Part shown: positions 20,684 through 29,017 of the stretch, piece by piece
Layout: the number at the start of each line of letters is the position of its first letter
Position numbering within the stretch: the stretch's first letter is position 1
Assembly (NCBI GenBank): GCA_003231975.1
Contig: QIKW01000145.1
Coordinates: 1 to 40,095, forward strand
DNA from: Acidimicrobiia bacterium
GTDB taxonomy: Bacteria; Actinomycetota; Acidimicrobiia; Acidimicrobiales; SZUA-35
Reading direction: 5' to 3'
DNA length: 40,095 bases
Notes under the pieces: generated by a model
The model's input: the letters and a program-made list of their open reading frames with translations, nothing else
Database searches by the model: none
What the model was told of the DNA's origin: nothing
Translations under genes and position numbers: made by a program

Positions 20684-22483
20684 CTACCAATACTCTTCGT
20701 AGTGGATGTTTCCCCGTTGCTTGCGACGATCCAGGGTGAAACCTCGCTCCTCCAATAGCTGCACAACCCCAACTGTCTCTGGATACTTCAACACGCCGTC
20801 TACCTCTTCGGGTAGGCCGATCATCGCCGGGTTCCCGCAGAGGAAAACGTGGGTGGTCTGAGGGTCTAACTCAATGCCCAATTCCTCTTCGAGGGTGCGA
20901 TCTCGCAGCAGGTCCTGGAGATACCTTTTTGGCACTTCCGGCTCGCGGGTTGGGACCGGAAGGTAGTGATAGTTCGGGGCCCTCTTGGCCAGCCGTTCGT
21001 GTTTTTCTCGATACCCGAGGTCGGCCCACTGGCGAACAGAGACCGCTGAAACAATTGGGCCAACGTGACCTCTTCGCAGCATTTCAACCACCATTGCGTT
21101 CTGTGGAGCTTCGCCGGTTCCGGTTGACAGAAACAGCAGGGTTGCGTCGGGATCGGTGAGGTCGGCGGTCGTGTAGCGGCCAGCCACTTTGGCCCCAAGA
21201 TAGATTCGGTCACCTGGCCGTTTCAAGGCCAACCTCGGAGTGAGCGCAGGGACGTTGTCCTCTGTTGGGGGGACCAACACGATGTAGAACTCAAGCTCGC
21301 CCGCCCGCGAGTCATCTGTCAGGTACCCAAAGCTGTCGAACATTCGGCTGGAAATGGAATACGAACGTCGGATCAGTTTTTCCCAGCGTTCCCCTAGTGC
21401 GTGATCTTCAGCGTCATCAATTCGGGGTTCCCAGAACCCGAGCCCCAGCGATGCATATTGGCCAGGAAGGTGGGCCGTGTCGCCGGTGTCTGGTCGCACT
21501 CGCAGCACCCATAGATCCGAGTGGCTTGGCTCAAAATGAGTGATCGTTGCGTTGTAGTGCTCGGTTCGCAGTTCCTCGATCGCTCCGGTGTGTCGCCTTC
21601 GTCGATCCGCGGGCGCAATGTGGGCCAGGCGCGGCAGGTCGGGAAACGACGACGCCGACATACGGGCCCATATGTCCCACCCGGGGGAGAACTGAAGATC
21701 CTGGTTCTCGGTCGAGAGTTCGTCGGCGCCGCCAAAGAACCACACCGCACCCGAGGTTCGGGCCTGTGTTGTCAGGCCGACGCTTTCGGGGGTTGGTGCC
21801 AGCCTGCCAATGGCAAAGACGACGTGGTCAAACTGGAGGTCCGGCACTCGCCGGTCGTCGAAGAACGCCATAGGGAAGCCGTCTGTCTCGCCGATCTGAT
21901 CCGGAGTTGACCGGTAGAGAACGGTGGCTCTTCGGTCTCGCTCCAGCCTGCGGAGTATGGCATCGCCGGCGGGGGACAGGAGGCTGGGTTCGATCCCGCC
22001 GCCCGAGAGCACAACTCTGGCGCCGCTGGCGGCGAGGGACGCTGTCATCTCAACCGCGTGGTCGCTGGCGCCCACCACCAGAACGTCGAGATTGGATACA
22101 CCTTCGGGAGCAGTGTTGATATGAATCCTGTCAGCCGCAGCGTCAGAAACAGTGGTGATCGGGATGGAAGGAGCTGGGTTGGGCCGGGCCGACCGGGTGG
22201 CAACCAGGCACGCCTTCGTGTGATAACTCTGTTTTGACGACGAGACAATCACCGTTGGTTTAGAGGTTCCAGAATCGATATCCAAATCGATCGACAGCAC
22301 CGATTCCCCGTAGCCAACATCAAGCCCGCGCTCATTTATCAACTCGGGAAAAGCAACGGTTGAGCCCTCTGTGATCACCCTCACCAGTGACAATCCGGCC
22401 CGTTGAGCATCAACGGCCACCGACAGCCCGCCGCCGGTGCTTCCAATGATGATCAGGTCATGGAGGGTTGGTGCATCACTCAA
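20684..22483 (-). CDS. Flavoprotein disulfide-reductase-like/ferredoxin-NADP reductase fusion
   Basis: A 599-residue two-part oxidoreductase. Residues 1 to about 300 are a thioredoxin-reductase-like two-Rossmann module, but the first dinucleotide motif is IIGSTGGGLS rather than GxGxxG, the second is VVGASDHAVE, and no CxxC redox pair is present. Residues about 305-599 are a plant/bacterial-type ferredoxin-NADP reductase: RRSYSISSRM (FAD), LFLSTGTGEAPQNAM (NADP), VFLCGNPAMIG, and the C-terminal aromatic ending HYEEYW. The FNR half should exchange electrons between NADPH and ferredoxin. The N-terminal half may be regulatory or bind an unknown substrate. A DevR-like box lies about 130 nt upstream. 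Start ATG 22483. Confidence 0.83.
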   Translation of the reverse strand: MSDAPTLHDLIIIGSTGGGLSVAVDAQRAGLSLVRVITEGSTVAFPELINERGLDVGYGESVLSIDLDIDSGTSKPTVIVSSSKQSYHTKACLVATRSARPNPAPSIPITTVSDAAADRIHINTAPEGVSNLDVLVVGASDHAVEMTASLAASGARVVLSGGGIEPSLLSPAGDAILRRLERDRRATVLYRSTPDQIGETDGFPMAFFDDRRVPDLQFDHVVFAIGRLAPTPESVGLTTQARTSGAVWFFGGADELSTENQDLQFSPGWDIWARMSASSFPDLPRLAHIAPADRRRRHTGAIEELRTEHYNATITHFEPSHSDLWVLRVRPDTGDTAHLPGQYASLGLGFWEPRIDDAEDHALGERWEKLIRRSYSISSRMFDSFGYLTDDSRAGELEFYIVLVPPTEDNVPALTPRLALKRPGDRIYLGAKVAGRYTTADLTDPDATLLFLSTGTGEAPQNAMVVEMLRRGHVGPIVSAVSVRQWADLGYREKHERLAKRAPNYHYLPVPTREPEVPKRYLQDLLRDRTLEEELGIELDPQTTHVFLCGNPAMIGLPEEVDGVLKYPETVGVVQLLEERGFTLDRRKQRGNIHYEEYW

Positions 22484-22612
22484 AGCTGTCCTTCCGATCG
22501 TGAAGAAGTGTTACCTGGACGTCGCACCCTAGAACCCCGGGCCCTTACCTCCAAAACTCGGCCCAGGAGGGAAAACGACCGTCGCCGTTCTTGGTACGTG
22601 AGACCTGAACCT

Positions 22613-22626
22613 GGGTCGAAGGACTC
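22613..22626. promoter_or_regulatory. Weak DevR-like box
   Basis: GGGTCGAAGGACTC fits GGGNCNNNNGNCCC except at one C. Its left 10 bases equal those of the box at 11716. It lies about 130 nt upstream of the FNR fusion (minus) and about 65 nt upstream of a small plus-strand gene. Confidence 0.35.
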
Positions 22627-22690
22627 ATTTGTGGCCTGAAACAACACAATTCCATAGCCATGCAGCGACACGCAGCTTAGAGTGCGAATT

Positions 22691-22963
22691 GTGAAGCTCA
22701 TCGTGCTGAGATCAAGCAGTTTGTCCGCGCAGGACTGGCGACGTCAATACTGGCAAAGAGCAACCGCTGGCGTGGACCCCCGCCGTCGTCGCGAACTGTT
22801 CCGTGGCGGCCTTGCCGCCTTCGCCGCCCTTGGGGTAATGGTTGGCAGTCTTTTCTTGTTGGACGAACCCCAGCCAGGAGACGGCCCTTCGGTAGCTCCT
22901 CCGTCGGCTGCGGTTGAGGGGGCCCAACCTCCTCTTGGCCCGGTGATAGAGGCTCCCGACTAG
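22691..22963 (+). CDS. Small single-pass membrane protein
   Basis: A 90-residue protein not recognised by family. It has a basic N-terminal half (DWRRQYWQRATAG, DPRRRRELFRG), one hydrophobic segment (LAAFAALGVMVGSLFLL), and a Pro-rich tail (QPGDGPSVAPPSAAVEGAQP). Positive residues before the helix predict an N-in, C-out orientation. GTG 22691 lies 7 nt after a possible -10 TAGAGT (22678-22683), so it may be leaderless; GTG 22682 is an alternative start. It converges with uppP, with 6 bp between the genes. Codon use looks normal for the region, but expression is unproven. Confidence 0.5.
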   Translation: MKLIVLRSSSLSAQDWRRQYWQRATAGVDPRRRRELFRGGLAAFAALGVMVGSLFLLDEPQPGDGPSVAPPSAAVEGAQPPLGPVIEAPD

Positions 22964-22969
22964 AGCCCG

Positions 22970-23890
22970 CTAGAGCCAACCGGCACCGATGGCGCCGAGA
23001 GTGAGAATTCCTATCGCCAGCCGGTACCAGCCGAACACCTCGAAGCCGCGCTCGTTTAGCCACGCCACCATCCACCGAACAGCAATAACCGCCGAGGCGA
23101 ACGCAACCACCAGCCCAACCAGGGGCGTGACGATGCCGAACGTGTCGACCAGTTCCCCGCCGTCCTGCAAAGCAGTTAGAGCGGTTGCTGCACTAAGGGT
23201 TACGAGCCCAAGAAGGAAGCTGAACTCAACGGCTGCTCTCAGCGATAGACCAACCAACACCCCTGCCACGATCGTTACAAGCGATCGGCTGGTGCCCGGC
23301 CAAACCGCCAGCGCCTGAAGCAGACCAATAAGGGCAGCCTGTTTGAATGTGATCGCCGCCAGTTCGGAACCAATGCGGTCAAAGAATCGGATCCGGGTTA
23401 GTACCAAAATGGCCAACCCGCCTACGATCCACGCGATTGCGATGGCGGTTGGGTTGAAAAGCCGTTCCTTTGCGAACTCGAACAGCGTGATAGCGAGAAT
23501 GGCGGTTGGCACAAAGGCGGCAAGGATGGCCAGCAGCACTCGGCGCCCTTCTTCGCTCCGGCCGAACAACCCGTCGATCATCTGACGGACTCGCTCCTTG
23601 TAGACAACCAATACGGCCAGGATTGCTCCGGCCTGGATGCAAATGGCGTAGGTATCGAGGGCGCGGTCGGAGGCCTCGGTGCCGCCCAGTCCCAGCACTT
23701 CATTCGCTACCAGCAGATGGCCGGTTGAGCTGACTGGAAGGTACTCGGTTACGCCCTCTACCAGGCCAAGGATCACAGCGGCGAACACCGACAGCCCAAA
23801 TTCGCTTCCGTCGGCCAGTGCCGCCGCCGGGCTGGCCGACAGCACCATCAGGACAACAACACCAACGCCAACGCCGAGTCTGTAACGCAC
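22970..23890 (-). CDS. uppP: Undecaprenyl-diphosphatase
   Basis: A 306-residue integral membrane phosphatase of the BacA/UppP family. It recycles undecaprenyl diphosphate to the monophosphate carrier for peptidoglycan and other surface glycans, and overproduction gives bacitracin resistance. Both signature regions are present: GLVEGVTEYLPVSSTGHLL, with the catalytic Glu and the SSTGH loop, and WPGTSRSLVTIVAG with the Arg of the phosphate site. About eight hydrophobic segments follow the usual plan. The N terminus has an extra hydrophobic segment (LGVGVGVVVLMVLSASPAAAL) that could be a signal peptide. It is divergent from folD across 162 bp, which hold a small GC hairpin (GGCCG-tag-CGGCC) and no gene. 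Confidence 0.94.
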   Translation of the reverse strand: MRYRLGVGVGVVVLMVLSASPAAALADGSEFGLSVFAAVILGLVEGVTEYLPVSSTGHLLVANEVLGLGGTEASDRALDTYAICIQAGAILAVLVVYKERVRQMIDGLFGRSEEGRRVLLAILAAFVPTAILAITLFEFAKERLFNPTAIAIAWIVGGLAILVLTRIRFFDRIGSELAAITFKQAALIGLLQALAVWPGTSRSLVTIVAGVLVGLSLRAAVEFSFLLGLVTLSAATALTALQDGGELVDTFGIVTPLVGLVVAFASAVIAVRWMVAWLNERGFEVFGWYRLAIGILTLGAIGAGWL

Positions 23891-24052
23891 TGGCAGAGCC
23901 TACGGGGCGCGTGCCTTGCCCCCGCGATTCTCTGGGCCTGGCCGGCCGTAGCGGCCGCTTGTGACTTTGGGGAATTGGTTCCTCCCTGCTGCTAGCGTTC
24001 CGGCGATTCCGAACCGAATGGTTGGGTCTCGCACGCTTGAACGGAGCCGGGT

Positions 24053-24961
24053 ATGGAGTTTGAACGAACCACGGGCGGAGCAATCCTTATGGACGGCATC
24101 CGTTTGCGAGACGAGATCATTGTGTCCCTGCGGTCAACCATCGAAGCCGACGGCAACCCCGACGTCTGCCTGGCAACCGTGCTGGTAGGCGACGACAAGC
24201 CGAGCAGGCTTTATGTGAAGTCAAAACACAAAAAGGCTAAAGAGGCCGGCCTTGCATCGCGCCACATCGACCTCCCGTCCAATATTGCCCAGTCACAGCT
24301 TGAGACCGAGGTGAGGGCCCTGGCCGATGACCCGTCAGTTCACGGGATTCTGGTGCAGCTCCCGCTTCCTGAGGGCCTTGACGCCGAGCCAGTGTTGGAT
24401 CTGTTGCCGGTGACGAAAGACGTGGATGGTCTGACCGAGCGGTCGATGGGCCGTCTGGTTCGAGGCAAGCCGGGCCACGTGCCTTGCACCCCCCTCGGTG
24501 TGATGCGTCTTCTCGATCGGTACGGCGTTGAGACCAGCGGCAAACGAGCCGTTGTGATTGGCCGCTCAACCCTTGTTGGCCTGCCCCAGGTTCTGCTACT
24601 TGGGCGCAAAGGGACTGATGCCACCGTTACCTTGGCTCACTCTCGCACGGCAGATCTGGCCGCTGTTTGCCGCGAAGCCGACATCGTGATAGCGGCGGCG
24701 GGGATGGCCGGGCTGGTAACCCCGGACTTCGTCAAGCCGGGGGCGGCGGTGATTGACGTTGGCGTTAGTCGAAGTGAGGCTGGAATCGTTGGTGACGTGC
24801 AGTTTGAGGCTGTGCAGGAGGTCGCGGGAGCCATAACCCCAATGCCTGGTGGCACCGGCCCCATGACGATTGGGTGCCTAATGCAGAACACGTACGCCGC
24901 GTTCAAGATGCAGCAATACGAAGATACAGGGGTAGAACTGGGGTCGGGCCTCTCTCTTTAG
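24053..24961 (+). CDS. folD: Bifunctional methylene-THF dehydrogenase/cyclohydrolase
   Basis: A 302-residue FolD that interconverts 5,10-methylene-THF, methenyl-THF and 10-formyl-THF with NADP+. Family residues are in place: the catalytic YVKSK (Y54, K58), VHGILVQLPLPEGL, DVDGLT, VIGRSTLVGLPQVLLL in the Rossmann fold, and TPMPGGTGPMTIGCLMQNT near the C terminus. The start ATG 24053 has GGAG about 7 nt upstream. It is not in an operon with the C1 genes at 30570-37728 but belongs to the same pathway, between the dehydrogenase and formate-THF ligase steps. Its 3' end forms part of a long hairpin shared with the convergent gene. Confidence 0.95.
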   Translation: MEFERTTGGAILMDGIRLRDEIIVSLRSTIEADGNPDVCLATVLVGDDKPSRLYVKSKHKKAKEAGLASRHIDLPSNIAQSQLETEVRALADDPSVHGILVQLPLPEGLDAEPVLDLLPVTKDVDGLTERSMGRLVRGKPGHVPCTPLGVMRLLDRYGVETSGKRAVVIGRSTLVGLPQVLLLGRKGTDATVTLAHSRTADLAAVCREADIVIAAAGMAGLVTPDFVKPGAAVIDVGVSRSEAGIVGDVQFEAVQEVAGAITPMPGGTGPMTIGCLMQNTYAAFKMQQYEDTGVELGSGLSL

Positions 24962-25013
24962 CTTCTCCCTACCGTCCCCTTGGCAGCGCGAGAACAGAGA
25001 GAAACCCGACCCC
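24940..25013. terminator. Bidirectional hairpin between folD and the LysM gene
   Basis: GGGGTCGGG (24940-24948) plus TCTCTCT (24951-24957) pair with AGAGAGA (24996-25002) plus CCCGACCCC (25005-25013), giving a 16-bp two-part stem with small internal bulges. It begins within the last codons of folD and ends 11 nt before the LysM gene's stop codon. It suits termination from both sides. Confidence 0.65.
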
Positions 25014-25024
25014 CTCAGGGGTGA

Positions 25025-25630
25025 TCAGTTGGCGGCTGGAATCCTGAGGACCTGGCCGGGGAAGATGAGATCGGGATCTTTCAGCATTGGCTTGTTCGCC
25101 TCGAAGATCGCCGGGTACTTCATTGCGTCGCCGTAGACCTCCTTGGCGATCTTGCTGAGAGAGTCTCCTCTTTGCACCACATACATCTCGCTCTCGGGTT
25201 CTTCGACCGCGATCTTGATGTAGTCACGGACCTGGTCGATTCCCTGCGAGTTGCCGAGGGCCAGAATGATCTTCTCTCGGGTGGCCTGATCGGCCACTTC
25301 TCCAATGACGGTGGCCACACTGCCTCTCAACCTCACGTCAAGGTCACCAAAGCCCATCGACTTGAGGTAGACCTCCATCGTGTCTGATTTGTCCTGGGAG
25401 GCGGCTCGGGCTTCGGCTGCTTCGGCTTTGTCCTCTGCGACTGCCTTTGCCTTTACGTCAGCAGACTTCTTGATCTGAGCGTCTCGCTTCACCTTGGCAG
25501 TGCGGCGTTTCTTCTCTCTGACTGCCGCCTCCTTGGCGGCTTCCTCCGAGGCGGCTTGCGCCTTTTCCTCTTTGGTGTCGCCGATGCCAATCTTGGCTCC
25601 GGCTTCTTTCACAAAATCGAATACGCCCAT
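25025..25630 (-). CDS. Kbp/YgaU-like BON-LysM protein
   Basis: A 201-residue protein homologous to E. coli Kbp (YgaU), a cytoplasmic K+-binding protein. It opens with MGVFDFVKEAGAKIG, nearly as in Kbp. A BON domain is at about 85-150 (VRLRGSVATVIGEVADQATR), and a LysM domain is at about 152-199 (YVVQRGDSLSKIAKEVYGD, EANKPMLKDPDLIFPGQVLR). Compared with the roughly 150-residue Kbp, about 55 extra residues of Ala/Lys/Glu-rich sequence (KEEKAQAASEEAAKEAA onwards) separate the N-terminal motif from BON; this should be a charged helix or coiled coil. There is no signal peptide. Start ATG 25630. Confidence 0.88.
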   Translation of the reverse strand: MGVFDFVKEAGAKIGIGDTKEEKAQAASEEAAKEAAVREKKRRTAKVKRDAQIKKSADVKAKAVAEDKAEAAEARAASQDKSDTMEVYLKSMGFGDLDVRLRGSVATVIGEVADQATREKIILALGNSQGIDQVRDYIKIAVEEPESEMYVVQRGDSLSKIAKEVYGDAMKYPAIFEANKPMLKDPDLIFPGQVLRIPAAN

Positions 25631-25766
25631 GGGCTCAAACCTTTCGTTGGGAACTGACGCACGCTAGCGAGGTTCCCGCCCTGGCGCCCGGCGTTCGGCA
25701 AAGAAGAGCGATCTGTTTGCTTGCCGGGAGCCGTCTGGCTGGTGAATGGGGCGCACCTAGGCCACG

Positions 25767-27500
25767 ATGTCTGGCGTGATCGACCACTTTCAAGATGCCT
25801 GGAAAGAGCTATCCGCACCTGGTTCGGGATTTGCCATGACCGACACCGAGGTTCGGGGGGTGAGGATGCGCGTCTTTGAACAGGTGCCGTCAGACATGAG
25901 GGAGATCTGGGAGTTGGCAACGCTCCATGGCGACAAGCGGTACATCGTCTATGAGGACGAGGCCTACAGCTACGCCGAAACAGCAGTTTCTGTGCGGGCG
26001 CTGGCTCATCATCTGCGAGAGGTTCACGGCGTTGGGTCTGGCGATCGGGTTGGCATCGCCATGCGGAACTACCCGGAGTGGGTAATCAGCTATTGGGCAA
26101 TAGCCGCGCTGGGAGCAGCAGCCGTTGGTCTCAATGCGTGGTGGACAGGCCCCGAAATGGAGTTCGGCCTGGCCGACTCTCGGCCGAAGGTGCTGATCTG
26201 TGACGAAGAACGGCTTGAGAGGGTGATCCCCCACCTCGACGCACTGCGGGCCGAGGAGCCAATGCACCTGTTGGTGGTTCGCTCCCAGATGGAGTTGCCA
26301 GAGGAAGCTGCCCGTTGGGAAGAGGTAATTGATCCGCTTCGCGCTCCGTCAGAGCTGCCTCCAGCCGAGATCCATCCTGATGACGACGTCACCATCTTCT
26401 ACACCTCTGGCACAACGGGCAATCCCAAGGGTGCTCAACTCACGCATCGGGGGTCGGTCCACAACCTGTTCAACATCGTGTTCATGACAATGACCGCAGC
26501 GGTAGCTCAGGCAAAGGCCGACGCCGCCAATGGCACACAATCAGGTGAACCGGCGGCCGATGCGCCGCTGGTGTTCATGGCTCCAACCCCACTGTTTCAT
26601 GTGACCGCATGCAACTGCGTGCTTCACCCGGTAACCCTGTTGGGGGCCAAGCTGGTTCTTACCCGCAAGTGGGACCCTGGTCGGGCCTTGGAACTGATCG
26701 AGCGGGAGAGGGTTACCAACCTGTCTGGTGTGCCAACAATGAGTCGTGAGCTGTTGGCCCACCCAGACTGGGAAACCAGAGACACATCTTCGCTGAAGGC
26801 ACTTACTGGCGGTGGCGCTCCCGTGCCGCCAGACCTTGTTGAGAAGATAGATGACGCTCTCCCCGGTGGGATGCCTTCAACCGGCTATGGCCTTACCGAA
26901 ACTCACGGAGTTCTGACAATCAACATGGCCGCCCTGTATCTGAGCAAGCCAAGCTCGTGCGGGCCAATAGTTCCAACCGTTGATGCCAAGGTTGTGGACG
27001 ACCTTGGCAACGACCTGCCGGAGGGCTCGGTTGGTCAACTCTGTGTGAAGGGGCCAATCGTGATCAAGGGCTACATCAACCGGCCGGAGGAGAGCGCTGA
27101 GGCCATCAAAGATGGTTGGTTCAACACCGGCGATATTGCCAGAATCGATGAAGATGGCTTTGTGTTCATCGTCGACCGGGCCAAGGACATGGTGCTGAGA
27201 GGTGGCGAAAACGTGTACTGCTCCGAGGTGGAGGCAGCAATTTATGCCCACCCCGAGGTCGCCGAGGTTGCCGTGTTCGGACTGCCAGACGAAAGGCTTG
27301 GCGAGGAAGTTGCTGCCGCGGTCGTGCTGCGCCCTGACTCTGGGCTTACGGGCGACGACTTGCGGGCGTATCTGGCTCCGCTGATCTCGAAACAGAAGAT
27401 CCCGACCAAGATCTCCTTCCGCGCCGACCCGCTACCTCAAAACGCCAACGGCAAGTTCTTGAAGCGGCAGCTGCGCGACGAGATGATTGCCGCGAGCTAA
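25767..27500 (+). CDS. Acyl-CoA synthetase (AMP-forming)
   Basis: A 577-residue class I adenylate-forming ligase that activates a carboxylic acid, probably a fatty or related acid, to its CoA thioester. Motifs in order are FYTSGTTGNPKGAQLTH (ATP), STGYGLTETHGV, DGWFNTGDIA, DRAKDMVLRGGENVYCSEVE, and the C-terminal catalytic Lys in NANGKFLKRQLRDEM. Length matches long- or medium-chain acyl-CoA ligases. Specificity cannot be read. ATG 25767 is the first plausible start. A short insertion (AQAKADAANGTQSGEPAADA) after the ATP loop is typical of some actinobacterial members. The 136-bp upstream region has no clear operator. Confidence 0.9.
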   Translation: MSGVIDHFQDAWKELSAPGSGFAMTDTEVRGVRMRVFEQVPSDMREIWELATLHGDKRYIVYEDEAYSYAETAVSVRALAHHLREVHGVGSGDRVGIAMRNYPEWVISYWAIAALGAAAVGLNAWWTGPEMEFGLADSRPKVLICDEERLERVIPHLDALRAEEPMHLLVVRSQMELPEEAARWEEVIDPLRAPSELPPAEIHPDDDVTIFYTSGTTGNPKGAQLTHRGSVHNLFNIVFMTMTAAVAQAKADAANGTQSGEPAADAPLVFMAPTPLFHVTACNCVLHPVTLLGAKLVLTRKWDPGRALELIERERVTNLSGVPTMSRELLAHPDWETRDTSSLKALTGGGAPVPPDLVEKIDDALPGGMPSTGYGLTETHGVLTINMAALYLSKPSSCGPIVPTVDAKVVDDLGNDLPEGSVGQLCVKGPIVIKGYINRPEESAEAIKDGWFNTGDIARIDEDGFVFIVDRAKDMVLRGGENVYCSEVEAAIYAHPEVAEVAVFGLPDERLGEEVAAAVVLRPDSGLTGDDLRAYLAPLISKQKIPTKISFRADPLPQNANGKFLKRQLRDEMIAAS

Positions 27501-27523
27501 CCAGCATGAGTGCCCTCTGGGGA

Positions 27524-28760
27524 TCAGTCGCGTCTGGCTCGTCTCGGGCGGGCAAGCACTGTGATCGCCGCAGTTGCTCGCGAGGAGATTGGCACCCATG
27601 GTCGCTGGCGATGCACGGGAAGGGCGTCCCGAACCATGATGCGGTAGCCGAGATAGACAGCAATCAAAGCGTGGCTGACAGCCAAAACGGGGAAGAACGC
27701 GCCAGTACCGAACGCGACGAAAGCCAAGGCGGTTATCAACGGCCCGAGCACAGCGCCCGCGCCGTTCACCATCACCAAAGACGAACTGGCCGAAGCCATC
27801 TTCGACGGTGGGATCCAGTCTGCTGTGTATGCGATGGTGAGGGAGTAGAGCGGAAACATCGCCCCGCCCAAAATGAACATCAAGCCGGTTCCTGCCAGGC
27901 TGGTTTTGTCAACCGCTGTCATTGCGAGGGCTGCCGCGATTGCTGACAGGGCCAGCACGACCATCAGCCCTCGGCGGGGGAAGCGATCAGATGCGGCTCC
28001 CACCGGCCACTGAAACAACACCGCCCCTGCTATTGGCGCTCCCATGAATACAGCGATCTCTGAGGGTTCCATTGCCACTCGGGCCCCGAAGACGGCCCCC
28101 ATGCCCAGCAAGGTACCCGCAGCCATTCCAACGAACAGCATCGTGGTAACGCCGGTTGGAACTTCCTTTGTGAGTTCCCTGAACGGCATTCTCTCCGGAG
28201 TGGAGATTGGGGGAGCTGACGTGGTGGAAAGCGCCGTTGGCAGCAGTGAAAGTGAAACGAGGATCGAAGCAACCACAAACAGTGTTACTCCTCGAGGGTC
28301 AGCCGTGGTAAGCAACAGCTGACCGACGGCCCGCAAGCAAACGGCCGCGGATCTCGGGAGTCGCGATGTCGTTCAGCCAGCTCTCGGCCACCACGTAAAG
28401 CCCGGCCATGCAGGCGCCGGTGACAAACCGAGTTGGCGCCCAGACCAGCGGTGCTACAGCGATGGCAAGAACCAGGGTGACCGTTGACGCAAGCGAAGCC
28501 AGTGCGGCAAACACCCGAATGTGTCCGACGTTTTCCAAAAGGCGAAACGCCAGTTTCGAACCAACCAGGAAGCCAGCGAAGTAGCTGGCGATCACGACTC
28601 CGGTCGACAGTGTGCCGAAGTCTTCAAGCTCGGCTCGAACCCCCACCAGGGTGCCGGCGAGCCCGTTCCCAACCATGAGCAGCGCAATGCCAACCAGGAG
28701 GGCAGACGCCGCCGAGGTAGGGCTTGGCTGCGGCACGGGAACCGACTGCTGAGATTGCAC
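27524..28760 (-). pseudogene. MFS transporter interrupted by a small deletion
   Basis: The two halves of one major facilitator are in different frames. The N-terminal half starts near GTG 28760 and runs ASALLVGIALLMVGNGLAG ... AESWLNDIATPEIRGRLLA, then leaves the conserved path at about 28334 and stops at 28299. The C-terminal half continues in the next frame as AVGQLLLTTADPRGVTLFVV to a stop at 27524. In YcaD-like MFS proteins about ten residues (a YMV...G.A-type helix segment) join LLA to GQLLL; these are missing. A deletion of about 30 nt that also shifts the frame explains it. No clear export substrate. An assembly error is possible, but the loss of sequence argues for a real mutation. 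Confidence 0.75.
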
Positions 28761-28835
28761 GGGGCGTATTGTGCTGCATAGCGCTATCTTTTCGCGCCGT
28801 GACGCGTGGTCCCAATGTGACTGGTTTGCGTGGTC

Positions 28836-28858
28836 GCCGGAGGCGGACCTGCGAGAGC
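28836..28858. repeat. Repeat element copy 1 (23-nt unit)
   Basis: GCCGGAGGCGGACCTGCGAG plus AGC is identical to 28982-29004. It is preceded at 28808-28819 by GGTCCCAATGTG, a sequence that follows the other copies. This 257-bp gap between the MFS pseudogene and the VanY gene consists largely of repeat sequence and has no gene. Confidence 0.7.
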
Positions 28859-28864
28859 GGCCGC

Positions 28865-28923
28865 CGTTCCTCGGCCTGGCGGCCTCGTCTCTTCGCAACT
28901 TTTTCGCTCCGCTCAAAACTCGC
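28865..28923. repeat. Repeat element copy A (CGTTCCTCGGCCTG family)
   Basis: This 59-nt stretch begins CGTTCCTCGGCCTGGCGGCC and ends with GCTCAAAACTCGC. It is repeated with few changes at 30398-30459. Both copies lie in gaps beside minus-strand genes. Confidence 0.7.
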
Positions 28924-28981
28924 ACAAGCCACTTACGCGTTGCCGACGGCGTCGGCACGCAGTGAGTTGTTGAGCTGGATT

Positions 28982-29016
28982 GCCGGAGGCGGACCTGCGA
29001 GAGCAGGTCCCAATGT
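28982..29016. repeat. Repeat element copy 2 with conserved hairpin
   Basis: GGACCTGC (28991-28998), loop GAGA, GCAGGTCC (29003-29010), then CAATGT. The hairpin is 8 nt beyond the VanY stop and could end that transcript. The equivalent element at 30578-30611 has base changes on both sides of the stem that keep pairing. Confidence 0.7.
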
Positions 29017-29017
29017 A

